In this document: piece by piece, positions 10,373 to 19,422 of the stretch
How the letters are laid out: the number at the start of each line of letters is the position of its first letter
Position numbering within the stretch: position 1 is the stretch's first letter
Source: Kushneria konosiri
GTDB lineage: Bacteria; Pseudomonadota; Gammaproteobacteria; Pseudomonadales; Halomonadaceae
DNA: 64,000 nucleotides
Assembly (NCBI RefSeq): GCF_002155145.1
Contig: NZ_CP021323.1
Coordinates: 186,001-250,000 of the forward strand
Direction of reading: 5' to 3'
The notes under the pieces: model-generated
Told to the model about the DNA's origin: nothing
What the model saw: only the letters and a program-made list of their open reading frames with translations
The model's database searches: none
Made by a program: the position numbers and the translations under genes

Positions 10373-10802
10373 GCTACCTTATAAACCAAGAGCCATCGTG
10401 GGCCGCCGAGAGATGGTGGCTCTACCGGAGCTTGATCTGCGACTGGCCTGCAAGATCGATACCGGTGCCAGAACCTCTGCCCTGCATGCTCGCAACATTC
10501 ATGCCTTCGAGCAGCAGGGCGAGTGGTGGATCAGCTTTGATACCTGGAGCGGCGAAAGTACACAAAATGACAGTCGTTTTACTCTCCCGCTGAGTGATCG
10601 GCGCAAGGTCAGAAGCTCCAATGGTCATGCCAGCTGGCGATATGTTATTCGAACCACCATGCAACTGGGAGAATTGACCCAGGAGCTGGATCTGACTCTG
10701 GTAGACCGCGCTGCCATGAAACATCCCATGCTGCTGGGGCGTCGTGCCATGAAAAGGGTTCTGGTGGCCCCTGGCACTGCCTTTCTGCATGGCAAACCCT
10801 GA
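10365..10802 (+). CDS. rimB: RimB-type ATP-dependent zinc protease family protein (retropepsin-like)
   Basis: 145-residue protein of the family annotated as ATP-dependent zinc protease (PF05618). The retropepsin-like motif [13 protein letters not shown] is at residues 30-42, with Asp32 as likely catalytic residue, and GRRAM lies near the C-terminus. In pseudomonads RimB acts with the glutamate ligase RimK on protein poly-glutamate tails; the same partnership is inferred here because rimK starts 23 bp downstream. The ATG at 10365 overlaps the end of the DUF3549 gene by 8 bp and follows an AGAGAGAAA purine tract. It is shorter than the extracytoplasmic members of the family and has no signal peptide. 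Confidence 0.85.
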   Translation: MDELPYKPRAIVGRREMVALPELDLRLACKIDTGARTSALHARNIHAFEQQGEWWISFDTWSGESTQNDSRFTLPLSDRRKVRSSNGHASWRYVIRTTMQLGELTQELDLTLVDRAAMKHPMLLGRRAMKRVLVAPGTAFLHGKP

Positions 10803-10825
10803 GCACGGCTCAAAAGGACCTCTTC

Positions 10826-11734
10826 ATGCATATCGCCCTGTTATCCCGCAATCGCAACCTCTATTCCACAAGGCGACTGATCGAGGCCGCCGAGCAACGT
10901 GGACATACGGTACGCGTGATCGACACCCTTCGTTGCTATATGAACATCGCTTCTCATCATCCGACGATTCATTATCGGGGCGAGCAGCTTGAACCCTTTG
11001 ATGCCGTCATCCCTCGTATCGGCGCCTCGGTGACCTTTTATGGCACGGCAGTTCTGCGTCAGTTCGAGATGATGGGCACTTATGTCCTCAACGACTCGGT
11101 CGGGATTACCCGGTCGCGAGACAAGCTGCGCTCGCTGCAACTCCTGTCTCGCAAGGGTCTGGGATTGCCGATTACCGGTTTTGCCCACTCTCCCGATGAC
11201 ATCCCCGACCTGATCAAGATGGTCAAGGGCGCGCCGCTGGTCATCAAGCTTCTGGAAGGTACACAGGGGATCGGTGTAGTACTGGCTGAAACCCAGCAGG
11301 CCGCAGAGAGCGTCATTCAGGCTTTCATGGGGCTCAATGCCAATATCATGGTGCAGGAATACATCAAGGAAGCGCGCGGCGCAGACCTTCGCTGCTTTGT
11401 CGTGGGCGACAAGGTGGTCGCGGCCATGAAACGCCAGGCGGCCGAGGGGGAATTCCGCTCCAATCTGCATCGGGGTGGCAGCGCCAGCAGCATCCGAATT
11501 ACCCCGGAAGAGCGCTCTACTGCCATTCGCGCTGCCAAGGCCATGGGACTTCAGGTGGCAGGCGTCGACCTGCTGCGTTCCAATCACGGGCCGGTGATCA
11601 TGGAGGTCAATTCCTCGCCCGGCCTCCAGGGCATTGAAACCAGTACGGGCAAGGATGTTGCCGGTATCATCATCGAGCATATTGCACGAAATGCAGCCCC
11701 GGTGACCAAGGCCCCGCCGCGTCCCAAGGGCTGA
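10826..11734 (+). CDS. rimK: ATP-grasp alpha-L-glutamate ligase RimK
   Basis: 302 residues, matching E. coli RimK (300). It adds glutamates to the C-terminus of ribosomal protein S6 (RpsF), tuning the ribosome. ATP-grasp features are visible: [13 protein letters not shown] (about residues 137-149), [20 protein letters not shown] (175-194), [16 protein letters not shown] and the metal-binding [12 protein letters not shown] (about 258-269). It sits last in a DUF3549-rimB-rimK group. A long hairpin follows 38 bp after the stop. Confidence 0.95.
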   Translation: MHIALLSRNRNLYSTRRLIEAAEQRGHTVRVIDTLRCYMNIASHHPTIHYRGEQLEPFDAVIPRIGASVTFYGTAVLRQFEMMGTYVLNDSVGITRSRDKLRSLQLLSRKGLGLPITGFAHSPDDIPDLIKMVKGAPLVIKLLEGTQGIGVVLAETQQAAESVIQAFMGLNANIMVQEYIKEARGADLRCFVVGDKVVAAMKRQAAEGEFRSNLHRGGSASSIRITPEERSTAIRAAKAMGLQVAGVDLLRSNHGPVIMEVNSSPGLQGIETSTGKDVAGIIIEHIARNAAPVTKAPPRPKG

Positions 11735-11772
11735 CAGGGGAAGAGCTCGCAACTCGACTGGATAACAGGACA

Positions 11773-11812
11773 CCATCAGCAGGATTTTCCTCTAATAAAT
11801 CCTGGCTGATGG
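11773..11812. repeat. Long imperfect hairpin downstream of rimK
   Basis: CCATCAGC plus AGGATTT (11773-11787) pairs with AAATCCT plus GCTGATGG (11797-11812): 15 bp with a single bulged G at 11804 and a 9-nt loop. No U tract follows, so it is not a typical intrinsic terminator; it could stabilise the rimK mRNA 3' end or act in the leader of the next gene (ATG at 11897). Confidence 0.55.
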
Positions 11813-11896
11813 ATGTCACAAATCCTTCCAGCACGTTAGAATTTCAATACCTTCCTTCCCCCACAATTCTTCTGGCATCAGTGGAGATAGCCCCTC

Positions 11897-12340
11897 ATGT
11901 TTCTCGACAATCGCCAGGCGGCGATGGATGGCCTGCTCGAGGCTCTGGCCGATAGCCTTGACTACTATCAGGATAATGTCGCCCGCCTGCGCAACGACAT
12001 GCGTGAGGCATTGTCTCCCTGTTTTGAAGAACGTCGCCAGGACATGCGTCTGCTACAGCAGCAGGCCAAGCGGCACCTAGATCTACTTCCTCGAGATGCC
12101 GACGTCGAGCGCGATGACTATCTCTGGCTCTGGAGTCGGCTCAAGAGCTTTGTGGTCAACAATGAACATGTCCTGGTCAACGAACTGCTCGAGCAGGAGC
12201 GCATCATCATGCAGGCGCTTTCCACCATGATGACCCATGCCCTGCCGGAAGAAATCGAGCCTGTCATGGAGCGGCTATGGAAAAACTGCCGCGCCACCAT
12301 CCGCGTATTGCATCAGTATCAGCATCAGAAAAAACGCTGA
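11897..12340 (+). CDS. Hypothetical helical protein
   Basis: 147-residue protein that I do not recognise. It is rich in Leu, Glu, Arg and Gln, has no signal peptide or membrane segment and appears almost wholly alpha-helical. The run from about residue 8 to 60 has heptad-like spacing and could be a coiled coil. YLWLWSRLKSFVVNNEHVLVNELL in the middle and a basic QKKR tail are notable. No metal-ligand pattern typical of ferritin-like proteins is clear. It has its own intergenic leader (160 bp after rimK) and ends 38 bp from the convergent sanA-like gene. Confidence 0.65.
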   Translation: MFLDNRQAAMDGLLEALADSLDYYQDNVARLRNDMREALSPCFEERRQDMRLLQQQAKRHLDLLPRDADVERDDYLWLWSRLKSFVVNNEHVLVNELLEQERIIMQALSTMMTHALPEEIEPVMERLWKNCRATIRVLHQYQHQKKR

Positions 12341-12377
12341 TTCTCGCGCAGGCATTGACCGGTCAGGCAGTCTCGTT

Positions 12378-13184
12378 TCATCGGATCACGCGCCACGGCG
12401 GCGCCGGTTTCGAAGCACTCGGCGCATCAAGTCGTATCCTTAGATTTCTCAGGGCATGCTCTACAGGAGCGGGCATGGGCACGCGCTGATACACCGGGAT
12501 GATATTACCGGGGGCCTGAGCACTGGTAGGCAAAACGATGCTCGGCCCCAGAAAATAGGGATGACGGTCGAGGAGATAAAGGTCGGCGATGACCTGCACG
12601 CGTGCCAGAATTTCCCTTGCCCACATCCAGCGATCCTCGAATATCGTGCGCCCACGGGTGGCACACCCTCTGGCTTCAAGACCAAGATATCGGGCAATGA
12701 AAAGCGCGCGAGGCAGATGCCAGCGCTGAGAGATGAGCGTCACTTTTGACACGCCAAACACATCCCGACTGCGCGCCAGCGTATCGAAGGTACTGAAACC
12801 GGCGTAATCAAGCGTCATGGCAGCATCTGGTATCTGCGCCTGACGAAGGTCACGCCACATGCGCACAGGCTCATTGTAGTAACGCGTATGGTTATCACCG
12901 GAGATCAGCAGATGATCCACCTGCCCCGACTTCCAGAGACTTGCCGCCAGGTCCAGCCGAGCCCGATACCAAGGGTTCTCACCACCGCCACGTAATCCGT
13001 AGGACGTCCCAAAGACCAGCCCTACCGGCTCATGAGCGCACTGCTCGCTTTCAAGCGTGATGCTGGCATGGGTCTTTCGCCATACCCAGTAATTGGCACT
13101 TATCGTGACTATAACGAGCAGCACCAATGCCATGGCACCCGCGATTGCCATGCCCTTGAGCAATCCTGCCATGTATTTATTCAT
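12378..13184 (-). CDS. sanA: SanA/YdcF-family (DUF218) membrane protein
   Basis: 268 residues with an N-terminal transmembrane segment (about 8-30) and a periplasmic DUF218 domain. Conserved elements are VFGTSYGLRGGGENPWYRARLD, LISGDNHTRYYNEP, AGFSTFDTLARS and SQRWHLPRALFIA. This fits SanA (vancomycin high-temperature exclusion protein), linked to envelope barrier function in enterics; the biochemical role is unknown. The ATG at 13184 is preferred over a GTG five codons upstream. The C-terminal 45 residues extend past the DUF218 core. Confidence 0.82.
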   Translation of the reverse strand: MNKYMAGLLKGMAIAGAMALVLLVIVTISANYWVWRKTHASITLESEQCAHEPVGLVFGTSYGLRGGGENPWYRARLDLAASLWKSGQVDHLLISGDNHTRYYNEPVRMWRDLRQAQIPDAAMTLDYAGFSTFDTLARSRDVFGVSKVTLISQRWHLPRALFIARYLGLEARGCATRGRTIFEDRWMWAREILARVQVIADLYLLDRHPYFLGPSIVLPTSAQAPGNIIPVYQRVPMPAPVEHALRNLRIRLDAPSASKPAPPWRVIR

Positions 13185-13255
13185 TCGCCAGGCAATCACC
13201 AGAACAGACCGCCGGCCAGCTTAAGCGACCACTTGCGAGCGAGCAATACCCCAGC

Positions 13256-13289
13256 AAAAGCGCCCCGAAGCCTGAGCTCTCGGGGCGCT
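13256..13289 (-). terminator. Terminator of the suf operon (after sufT)
   Basis: A perfect 10-bp stem, AGCGCCCCGA (13259-13268) with TCGGGGCGCT (13280-13289), has an 11-nt loop. Read on the minus strand it ends in TTTT, 22 bp after the sufT stop codon. No comparable hairpin was noticed between sufR and sufT. Confidence 0.75.
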
Positions 13290-13310
13290 GAATATCGGGC
13301 TTTCAAGCCT

Positions 13311-13874
13311 TCAAAACATGTTGAGCGCAAGCCTTGCCTCATCGCTCATCATCTCGCGCGACCACGGCGGGTCAAAGACCAGCTCGACGTTAACGCGATT
13401 GATCTGCTCGGCACCCAGAATTTTGTGTTTGGCATCTTCGGCTATCACTTCTCCCATGCCACAACCCGGGGCTGTTAGCGTCATTTTGATCTGCGCCATT
13501 TTCTGCCCGTCGATCAACGTCGTGATCCTGCAACCATATACCAGGCCCAGCTCAACAATATCGACCGGAATTTCCGGATCAAAACAGGTATGAAGCTGCG
13601 CCCAGACAAAAGCTTCCAGCTCTTCATCGGTAGCGCCATCAGGAAGATGGGGCCTCTCCATGGGCTCCATCCCGAAGGCGTCCAGATTAAAGCCTTCGAT
13701 CAAAAACATGTTGCCCTTGTGCAACACCGACACCGATGTGCCAAGCGCCTGCATGACCTGAACCGTTTCATCCTCATCGAGCCAGACCGGCTTGCCAAAG
13801 GGAATCGAAATCGCCTCGACACTGCGCTGCAGCGGTAACTGGTGGCCCTTTTGAAGGGATGTGATTGCACTCAT
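13311..13874 (-). CDS. sufT: Putative Fe-S cluster assembly protein SufT (DUF59 / MIP18-like)
   Basis: 187 residues. The C-terminal half holds a DUF59 domain (about 85-187) with DPEIPVDIVELGLVYG and the cysteine motif TAPGCGMG; the N-terminal half fits the SufT-specific extension. In other bacteria SufT aids Fe-S cluster maturation under high demand. It is the last gene of the sufR-B-C-D-S-T operon, 23 bp after sufS. The ATG at 13874 follows an AGAGAG ribosome-binding site; a TTG one codon upstream is less likely. Confidence 0.88.
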   Translation of the reverse strand: MSAITSLQKGHQLPLQRSVEAISIPFGKPVWLDEDETVQVMQALGTSVSVLHKGNMFLIEGFNLDAFGMEPMERPHLPDGATDEELEAFVWAQLHTCFDPEIPVDIVELGLVYGCRITTLIDGQKMAQIKMTLTAPGCGMGEVIAEDAKHKILGAEQINRVNVELVFDPPWSREMMSDEARLALNMF

Positions 13875-13896
13875 CAATAATTCTCTCTGGCCATGC

Positions 13897-15144
13897 TCAA
13901 TCCCGCACCATGTTCACGACACGCTGAAGGGCATCGACAAAGTAGTCGACCTCTTCAAGCGTATTGTAGGCAGCAAACGATGCGCGGCAGGTGGCATCAA
14001 GCCCGTAGTGATGCATCAGCGGCTGTGCGCAGTGGTGACCGGTGCGTATGGCCACGCCGAACTGGTCAACCAGAAGGCCGATATCCTGAGAATGGGCGCC
14101 TTCCACCACAAAGGAGATCACCGCTGCCTTGTGCTGTGCCTCGCCAATGATGCGCATACCTTCAATGCCTTTCATACGCTCGGTGGCATGCTTTAGCAGA
14201 CGCTGCTCCCAGTCTTCCAGAAGCTCAAAGTGAAGATTGGTCACCCAGCGAATGGCGCGCTCCAGTGCGATGACCTCGGCAATCGCCGGCGTTCCGGCCT
14301 CGAATCGATGCGGCGGCTCGGCAAAGCGCGTGCCCTCTTCAAGGCTGACGGTCTTGATCATTTCACCACCGCCCTGCCAGGGCGGCATCGCTTCCAGCAG
14401 GGACAGACGGCCATAGAGCACGCCGACACCGGTCGGCCCGTAAAGCTTGTGTCCCGAGAAGGCATAGAAGTCGGCATCGAGCGCCTGCACATCGACCCGC
14501 GTATGCGCGACAGCCTGGGCGCCGTCGACCAGAATGCGCGCATCATGCTCATGCGCAATGTGTGCCATCTGTGTAATGGGGTTGACCGTGCCCAGCGCAT
14601 TGGAAACATGCGACACACACACAAGACGGGTTCTCGGCGTGAAGAGCTCACGATAGGCCGCCAGATCCAGCTCACCACGCTCATCCACCGGAATGACCCG
14701 GATGGTCAGCCCCTTCTCCTGCGCCAGCATCTGCCAAGGCACAATGTTGGAATGATGCTCCAGACGCGAAATCAAAATCTCGTCACCCTCGACGAGCTGG
14801 CTGCGTCCCCAGCTCTGGGCGACCAGATTGATGGCTTCCGTAGTACCGCGCGTGAAGATGATCTCGCGAACATCCTCGGCATTGACAAACTCACGCACGG
14901 TATCCCGGCTATGCTCATAGGCCTGAGTGGCTTCATCAGCCAGACGGTGCAGTCCGCGATGGATATTGGCGTTGTAGCGCTCAAAATAATCCACCCAGGT
15001 ATCCAGCACGGCTTTTGGGGTCTGGGTCGTGGCGGCATTATCGAAATAGACCAGCGCCTTGTCCCCATGAACCTTGCGGCTCAGCACGGGAAATTCCGCG
15101 CGCAGAGCCTGGACATCCAGCGTGAGTTCGTCGGTCATGCTCAT
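13897..15144 (-). CDS. sufS: SufS group II cysteine desulfurase
   Basis: 415-residue PLP enzyme that removes sulfur from cysteine for Fe-S assembly. The PLP lysine lies in FSGHKLYGP (about residue 231) and the catalytic cysteine in RTGHHCAQP (about residue 369), the group II signature. E. coli SufS is 406 residues. The start ATG overlaps the sufD stop (ATGA at 15141-15144). No sufE or sufU lies in the operon, so the sulfur acceptor protein must be encoded elsewhere or be replaced. Confidence 0.96.
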   Translation of the reverse strand: MSMTDELTLDVQALRAEFPVLSRKVHGDKALVYFDNAATTQTPKAVLDTWVDYFERYNANIHRGLHRLADEATQAYEHSRDTVREFVNAEDVREIIFTRGTTEAINLVAQSWGRSQLVEGDEILISRLEHHSNIVPWQMLAQEKGLTIRVIPVDERGELDLAAYRELFTPRTRLVCVSHVSNALGTVNPITQMAHIAHEHDARILVDGAQAVAHTRVDVQALDADFYAFSGHKLYGPTGVGVLYGRLSLLEAMPPWQGGGEMIKTVSLEEGTRFAEPPHRFEAGTPAIAEVIALERAIRWVTNLHFELLEDWEQRLLKHATERMKGIEGMRIIGEAQHKAAVISFVVEGAHSQDIGLLVDQFGVAIRTGHHCAQPLMHHYGLDATCRASFAAYNTLEEVDYFVDALQRVVNMVRD

Positions 15145-16463
15145 AGCGAAGTATCTTCTACCAGGCTTTCGAGATTGAAGCGGTCAGGCAGCTTGCCCGC
15201 TACCGCACGTTCAACACGATCGGTCAGCTCGCCATGGCGAATGCGCTCCATGACTTCGTTGGCAAAGGCCAGCGTCAAAAGCCCACGGGCCATCTGCTCG
15301 TCGATGCCTCGGGCACGCAGGGCGAAAATGGCGTTCTCATCGAGCTGACCGGTGGTCGTACCGTGAGAGCACTGTACATCATCTGCGTAAATCTCGAGTT
15401 CGGGCTTGGTATCGATCTCGGCACGATCGGAGAGCAGCAGGTTGGCGTTGCTCTGATACCCCAGCACCTGCTGAGCATCGCGCTTGATATACACACGGCC
15501 ATTGAAGACACCCCGGGCTCGGCCATCGAGAATACCCTTGTAGTTCTCGTTGGAATACGTGCGCGGCGCGTTGTGATTGACCTTGGTGTGGTTATCGATG
15601 TGCTGTCGGTCCTGACCGAAGAACAGCCCCAGCAGGTCCACCGTGGCGTTTTCATCATTGAGATCGGTAACGATATCGTTACGCACCACCGCACCACCCA
15701 GGTTCAGGTTGTGAGAGGTGAAATTCGTATCTCGACGCTGATCCACCTGGATGCTGGCCACGTGATACTCACTCTGGCTCGCTTCCTGAAGCTTGTAGTG
15801 CGAAAGCCTGGACGCCGGTGACATCTGGATTTCGGTGACGACATTGGTCAGGTTGGCAGCGCCCTGCTCGCCCACATAATGCTCGATCAGCGTGGCTTCG
15901 CTTTCGGCCTCGCAGTGCACCAGAATACGCGGATGGCTCATGACCGGGCTTGCGTTGTTGCGCGAGACGAACAGCAGATAAATCGGCGTCTCGATGGCCT
16001 GCCCCTTGCCGATGTTCACGACCACACCTTCTGTGGTCAGCGCCGTGTTCAGCGCCGTGAAGGCCGAGAAATCAATGCCGGTGAGCTGTCCCAGCTGTTC
16101 GCTGAGGCCATGCTGATCCCCTGTCAGCGTCTGAGACAAGGGAGTCACGGTCACCCCGGCGCTCGGCGCAGGGTCGGACAGCTCGGCATTGAAAAGACCG
16201 TCAACAAACACCAGCCGGCAGGCATCGATATCCAGCTTGAGCGCATCAAGGCGGGTTTGGTCGAGCTCTGCACTGTCGGCCTGACCAAACTCGAGACTGG
16301 AGAAGCGAGACATGTCGGTGTATTTCCACGCCTCATCACGACGCGTGGGAAAGCCGACCGTTTCAAGGTGCGACGCTCCGGCACGGCGCTTCTCGGCGAG
16401 CCACTCGGGCTCACCGACAGGCGCTTCATGCAGGCGCTTCACAAGTGTTTCAGGCAGACTCAT
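15141..16463 (-). CDS. sufD: Fe-S assembly scaffold subunit SufD
   Basis: 440-residue SufB/SufD-family beta-helix protein, part of the SufBC2D scaffold. C-terminal landmarks are CSHGTTTGQLDENAIFALRARGI and AFANEVMERI. The N-terminal helical segment has RRDEAWKYTDMS. The start at 16463 was chosen because it overlaps the sufC stop (ATGA) and gives MSLPETLVKRL; the longer in-frame start would run well into sufC. Tight overlaps on both sides imply coupled translation of C, D and S. Confidence 0.95.
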   Translation of the reverse strand: MSLPETLVKRLHEAPVGEPEWLAEKRRAGASHLETVGFPTRRDEAWKYTDMSRFSSLEFGQADSAELDQTRLDALKLDIDACRLVFVDGLFNAELSDPAPSAGVTVTPLSQTLTGDQHGLSEQLGQLTGIDFSAFTALNTALTTEGVVVNIGKGQAIETPIYLLFVSRNNASPVMSHPRILVHCEAESEATLIEHYVGEQGAANLTNVVTEIQMSPASRLSHYKLQEASQSEYHVASIQVDQRRDTNFTSHNLNLGGAVVRNDIVTDLNDENATVDLLGLFFGQDRQHIDNHTKVNHNAPRTYSNENYKGILDGRARGVFNGRVYIKRDAQQVLGYQSNANLLLSDRAEIDTKPELEIYADDVQCSHGTTTGQLDENAIFALRARGIDEQMARGLLTLAFANEVMERIRHGELTDRVERAVAGKLPDRFNLESLVEDTSL

Positions 16464-17212
16464 GCGGCCGGCTCCTCGATAACCCATTCATAACCGCGCG
16501 CTTCAAGTTCTTCGGCCAGATGACGATCGCCGGACTTGGCGATACGGCCATCAATCAGCACGTGGACATGATCCGGTGTGATGTGATCAAGCAGGCGCTG
16601 ATAGTGCGTCACCATCAAAATGGCGCGGTTTTCGTCACGCAGGGAATTGACACCTTCGGCCACGACTTTCATAGCGTCGATATCAAGACCGGAGTCGATC
16701 TCATCAAGCAGGGCCAGCTTCGGCTGCAGCACCAGCATCTGCAGGATTTCGTTACGCTTTTTCTCACCGCCCGAAAACCCTTCGTTAACGGCGCGATGCA
16801 GAAAGCTTGAGTCCATCTTCATGAAGGCGATCTTTTCCTTGATCAGCTTCATGAATTCGGGTGCCGGTATCTCGTCAAGCCCGTGCGCGGCACGCTGCGC
16901 GTTGAGCGCCGACTTGAGCAGATAGATGTTCTTGACCCCCGGAATCTCGACCGGATACTGAAAGCCCATCAGAAGGCCTGCCTGCGCACGCTCTTCAACT
17001 TCCATTTCCATGAGATCCTTGCCATCAAACGTGATGGTGCCCTGAGTGACCTCATAGCCATCACGACCGGCCAGTACGGCCGACAGTGTCGACTTTCCGG
17101 CACCGTTGGGACCCATGATGGCGTGTACTTCACCGGGCTTGATGGACAACGTGATTCCCTTGAGGATTTCGTTGCCTTCTACCGTCGCGTGAAGATCCTT
17201 GATCTCGAGCAT
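16460..17212 (-). CDS. sufC: Fe-S assembly ATPase SufC
   Basis: 250-residue ABC-type ATPase, matching E. coli SufC (248). Walker A is GPNGAGKST (about residues 34-42), the Q-loop is in GFQYPVEIPGV, the signature is FSGGEKKRNEI and Walker B is LALLDEIDSGLD. It powers the SufBC2D scaffold in the cytosol and is not a transporter. It begins 94 bp after sufB and overlaps sufD by 4 bp. Confidence 0.97.
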   Translation of the reverse strand: MLEIKDLHATVEGNEILKGITLSIKPGEVHAIMGPNGAGKSTLSAVLAGRDGYEVTQGTITFDGKDLMEMEVEERAQAGLLMGFQYPVEIPGVKNIYLLKSALNAQRAAHGLDEIPAPEFMKLIKEKIAFMKMDSSFLHRAVNEGFSGGEKKRNEILQMLVLQPKLALLDEIDSGLDIDAMKVVAEGVNSLRDENRAILMVTHYQRLLDHITPDHVHVLIDGRIAKSGDRHLAEELEARGYEWVIEEPAA

Positions 17213-17306
17213 GTTGTAACCCTGATTCTGTAATGATGCGCCGCCGGGCGGCTACACGAAAATTGCCAGTACGAACGGCCGGCATGACCGCTCGTCTCAA
17301 CTGTTA

Positions 17307-18749
17307 TTAGCCGACCGACCCTTCAAGCGTGACGCTCAGCAGCGCCTCGGCTTCCACGGCAAACTCCATCGGCAGTTCCTGGAAAACGTCCTTGCAGAAG
17401 CCGTTGACGATCATGCTGACCGCATCCTCTTCGGAAATGCCGCGGCTTTTGCAATAAAAGAGCTGGTCGTCACCGATTTTCGAAGTGGTCGCTTCGTGCT
17501 CGATGGTAGAGCGGCTGTTACCGATTTCCTGATAGGGAAAGGTATGCGCGCCGCACTTGTCACCGATCAGCAGCGAATCACACTGGGTAAAGTTGCGCGA
17601 GCCGGTCGCACGCGGTGAAACCTTCACCAGACCACGATAGGACTGATTGCTTTTGCCGGCCGCGATACCCTTGGAGACGATCGTGGACGAGGTATTCTTG
17701 CCGATATGGATCATCTTGGTGCCGGTATCGGCCTGCTGACGCCCGTTGGTAACCGCCACGGAATAGAACTCGCCCTTGCTCTCGTTACCACGCAGCAGAC
17801 AGGAGGGATACTTCCAGGTAATGGCAGAACCGGTTTCGACCTGGGTCCAGCTGATGCGCGAACGATCACCACGGCAGTCACCACGCTTGGTGACGAAGTT
17901 GTAGATGCCGCCCTTGCCGTCTTCATCGCCCGGGTACCAGTTCTGCACGGTAGAGTACTTGATATAGGCATCTTCCAGTGCCACAAGCTCTACTACTGCG
18001 GCGTGCAGCTGGTTTTCGTCACGCTGCGGCGCGGTACAACCTTCCAGATAGGAGACCTGCGCGCGCTTGTCACAAATGATCAGCGTGCGTTCGAACTGGC
18101 CGGTGTTGGCAGCATTGATGCGGAAATAGGTCGACAGCTCCATCGGGCAGGTAACGCCTTCCGGAATGTAGACAAACGAGCCGTCGGTGAAGACTGCCGA
18201 ATTGAGCGCCGCAAAATAGTTGTCACCCTGCGGCACGACCGTGCCCAGATACTGGCGGACAAGCTCGGGATATTCGCGAATGGCTTCGGAGATCGAGCAG
18301 AAAATGACGCCGGCTTCAGCCAGCTTTTCCCTGAAGGTTGTGGTCACTGACACCGAATCAAAGACGGCGTCTACGGCCACACCTGCCAGCGCTGCTCGCT
18401 CGTGCAGCGGAATACCCAGCTTTTCGTAGGTTTCCAGAAGCTTGGGATCAACTTCATCCAGACTCTGGGGACGATCTTCCGGCTTCTTGGGCGCACTGAA
18501 GTACGAGATGGCCTGATAATCGATCGGCGGGTAATCAAGGTGTGCCCAGGAAGGCGAGGTCATCTTGAGCCATTGATGATAGGCCTCAAGACGCCAGTCC
18601 AGCATCCACTGGGGTTCGCCCTTTTTCTGCGAAATAAAGGCGATAACGCTTTCGTCGAGTCCGGGCGGCACCGTATCGCTTTCGATATCGGTCACAAACC
18701 CTTGCTTGTACTCGCGACGAGCAAGCTGCTCCATTGCTTCGGTAGCCAT
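17307..18749 (-). CDS. sufB: Fe-S cluster assembly scaffold SufB
   Basis: 480-residue scaffold (E. coli SufB 495). C-terminal landmarks are the sulfur-handling Cys and His region [17 protein letters not shown] and [22 protein letters not shown]. SufB accepts sulfur from SufS and, with SufC and SufD, builds clusters. It is the first structural gene after the Rrf2-type regulator, 79 bp downstream. Confidence 0.97.
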   Translation of the reverse strand: MATEAMEQLARREYKQGFVTDIESDTVPPGLDESVIAFISQKKGEPQWMLDWRLEAYHQWLKMTSPSWAHLDYPPIDYQAISYFSAPKKPEDRPQSLDEVDPKLLETYEKLGIPLHERAALAGVAVDAVFDSVSVTTTFREKLAEAGVIFCSISEAIREYPELVRQYLGTVVPQGDNYFAALNSAVFTDGSFVYIPEGVTCPMELSTYFRINAANTGQFERTLIICDKRAQVSYLEGCTAPQRDENQLHAAVVELVALEDAYIKYSTVQNWYPGDEDGKGGIYNFVTKRGDCRGDRSRISWTQVETGSAITWKYPSCLLRGNESKGEFYSVAVTNGRQQADTGTKMIHIGKNTSSTIVSKGIAAGKSNQSYRGLVKVSPRATGSRNFTQCDSLLIGDKCGAHTFPYQEIGNSRSTIEHEATTSKIGDDQLFYCKSRGISEEDAVSMIVNGFCKDVFQELPMEFAVEAEALLSVTLEGSVG

Positions 18750-18828
18750 GATCCTCTCCCCTCAAACGGGTACTGTTCGTCTCATCGGTCGTTGGTCGGA
18801 GCCGTCGTGTTGTATCGTCTGCGGTCCG

Positions 18829-19296
18829 TCAGATCCCACGCGCCTCACCGAGTGCCACACTCTGTATGGGCAGCTGTACGGGTAATTTGATCGGCGCATC
18901 GTGCGCCAGATCGGCCAGCGTCACACTATCAAGCAGCTGGCGTACGGCCAGCGATACGCGCTGCCAGTTACTGGCCACCCCGCAGCTGGACATCAGGTCA
19001 CAGTCTCCATGGCCATGGCTGCATTCAGTCATGGCCACCGGACCGTCGATGGCGGTAATGATATCGCGTACCGTGATTGCATTGGCCGAGCGGGACAGAC
19101 GATAACCACCGTTGACGCCCCGCTGCGATGTTAAAAGCCCGGCACGCAATAAAAGCTTTAGTGTCTTGCTGACGGTGGGTCGAGGCAGTCCAACGCGATC
19201 GGCAATATCGGCAGCAGCATGCGAGCAGTCGGGATGACGTGAAATCTGCGCCATCACTACCGCTCCATAATCGCTCATTTTCGACAGCTTCAGCAT
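18829..19296 (-). CDS. sufR: Rrf2-family Fe-S-responsive regulator of the SUF operon
   Basis: 155-residue Rrf2/IscR-type repressor. A winged helix-turn-helix occupies about residues 1-80 (IADRVGLPRPTVSKTL is the recognition region). Three cysteines, Cys92, Cys99 and Cys105, form the expected cluster-binding set (ECSHGHGDCDLMSSC). It matches the SUF-specific Rrf2 regulators of Xanthomonas/Pseudomonas-type genomes rather than IscR itself. It heads its own operon and is presumably autoregulated through the inverted repeat at 19322-19336. The symbol is used by analogy; cyanobacterial SufR is a different protein. Confidence 0.88.
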   Translation of the reverse strand: MLKLSKMSDYGAVVMAQISRHPDCSHAAADIADRVGLPRPTVSKTLKLLLRAGLLTSQRGVNGGYRLSRSANAITVRDIITAIDGPVAMTECSHGHGDCDLMSSCGVASNWQRVSLAVRQLLDSVTLADLAHDAPIKLPVQLPIQSVALGEARGI

Positions 19297-19321
19297 GTCG
19301 GCCTCTTGCCTGACTTATTGC

Positions 19322-19336
19322 GGACTATTTTAGTCC
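19322..19336. promoter_or_regulatory. IscR type-1-like operator of the suf operon
   Basis: A perfect inverted repeat, GGACTA-TTT-TAGTCC. Read on the minus strand its core GACTAAAATAGTC fits the inner 13 bases of the E. coli IscR type-1 consensus (GACTRWWWYAGTC) exactly. It covers the predicted -10 element, as expected for repression by a cluster-loaded Rrf2 protein. Confidence 0.75.
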
Positions 19337-19355
19337 TCATTATGGACGGTGTGAA
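19327..19355 (-). promoter_or_regulatory. Promoter of sufRBCDST
   Basis: On the minus strand TTCACA (19355-19350) and TAAAAT (19332-19327) are 17 bp apart, each 5 of 6 to the sigma70 consensus. The -10 sits inside the inverted repeat. The sufR ATG is 30 bp downstream of the -10. Confidence 0.7.
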
Positions 19356-19422
19356 CCCACTTCCTTGCCAATCAGCATGATAGCGTCAGGCTCTAAAGCC
19401 CTCGGCGCTCCTTTCAGACACT

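Noticed and set aside
14230-15348. 372-codon plus-strand open frame
   Set aside because: Antisense shadow of sufS and the end of sufD.
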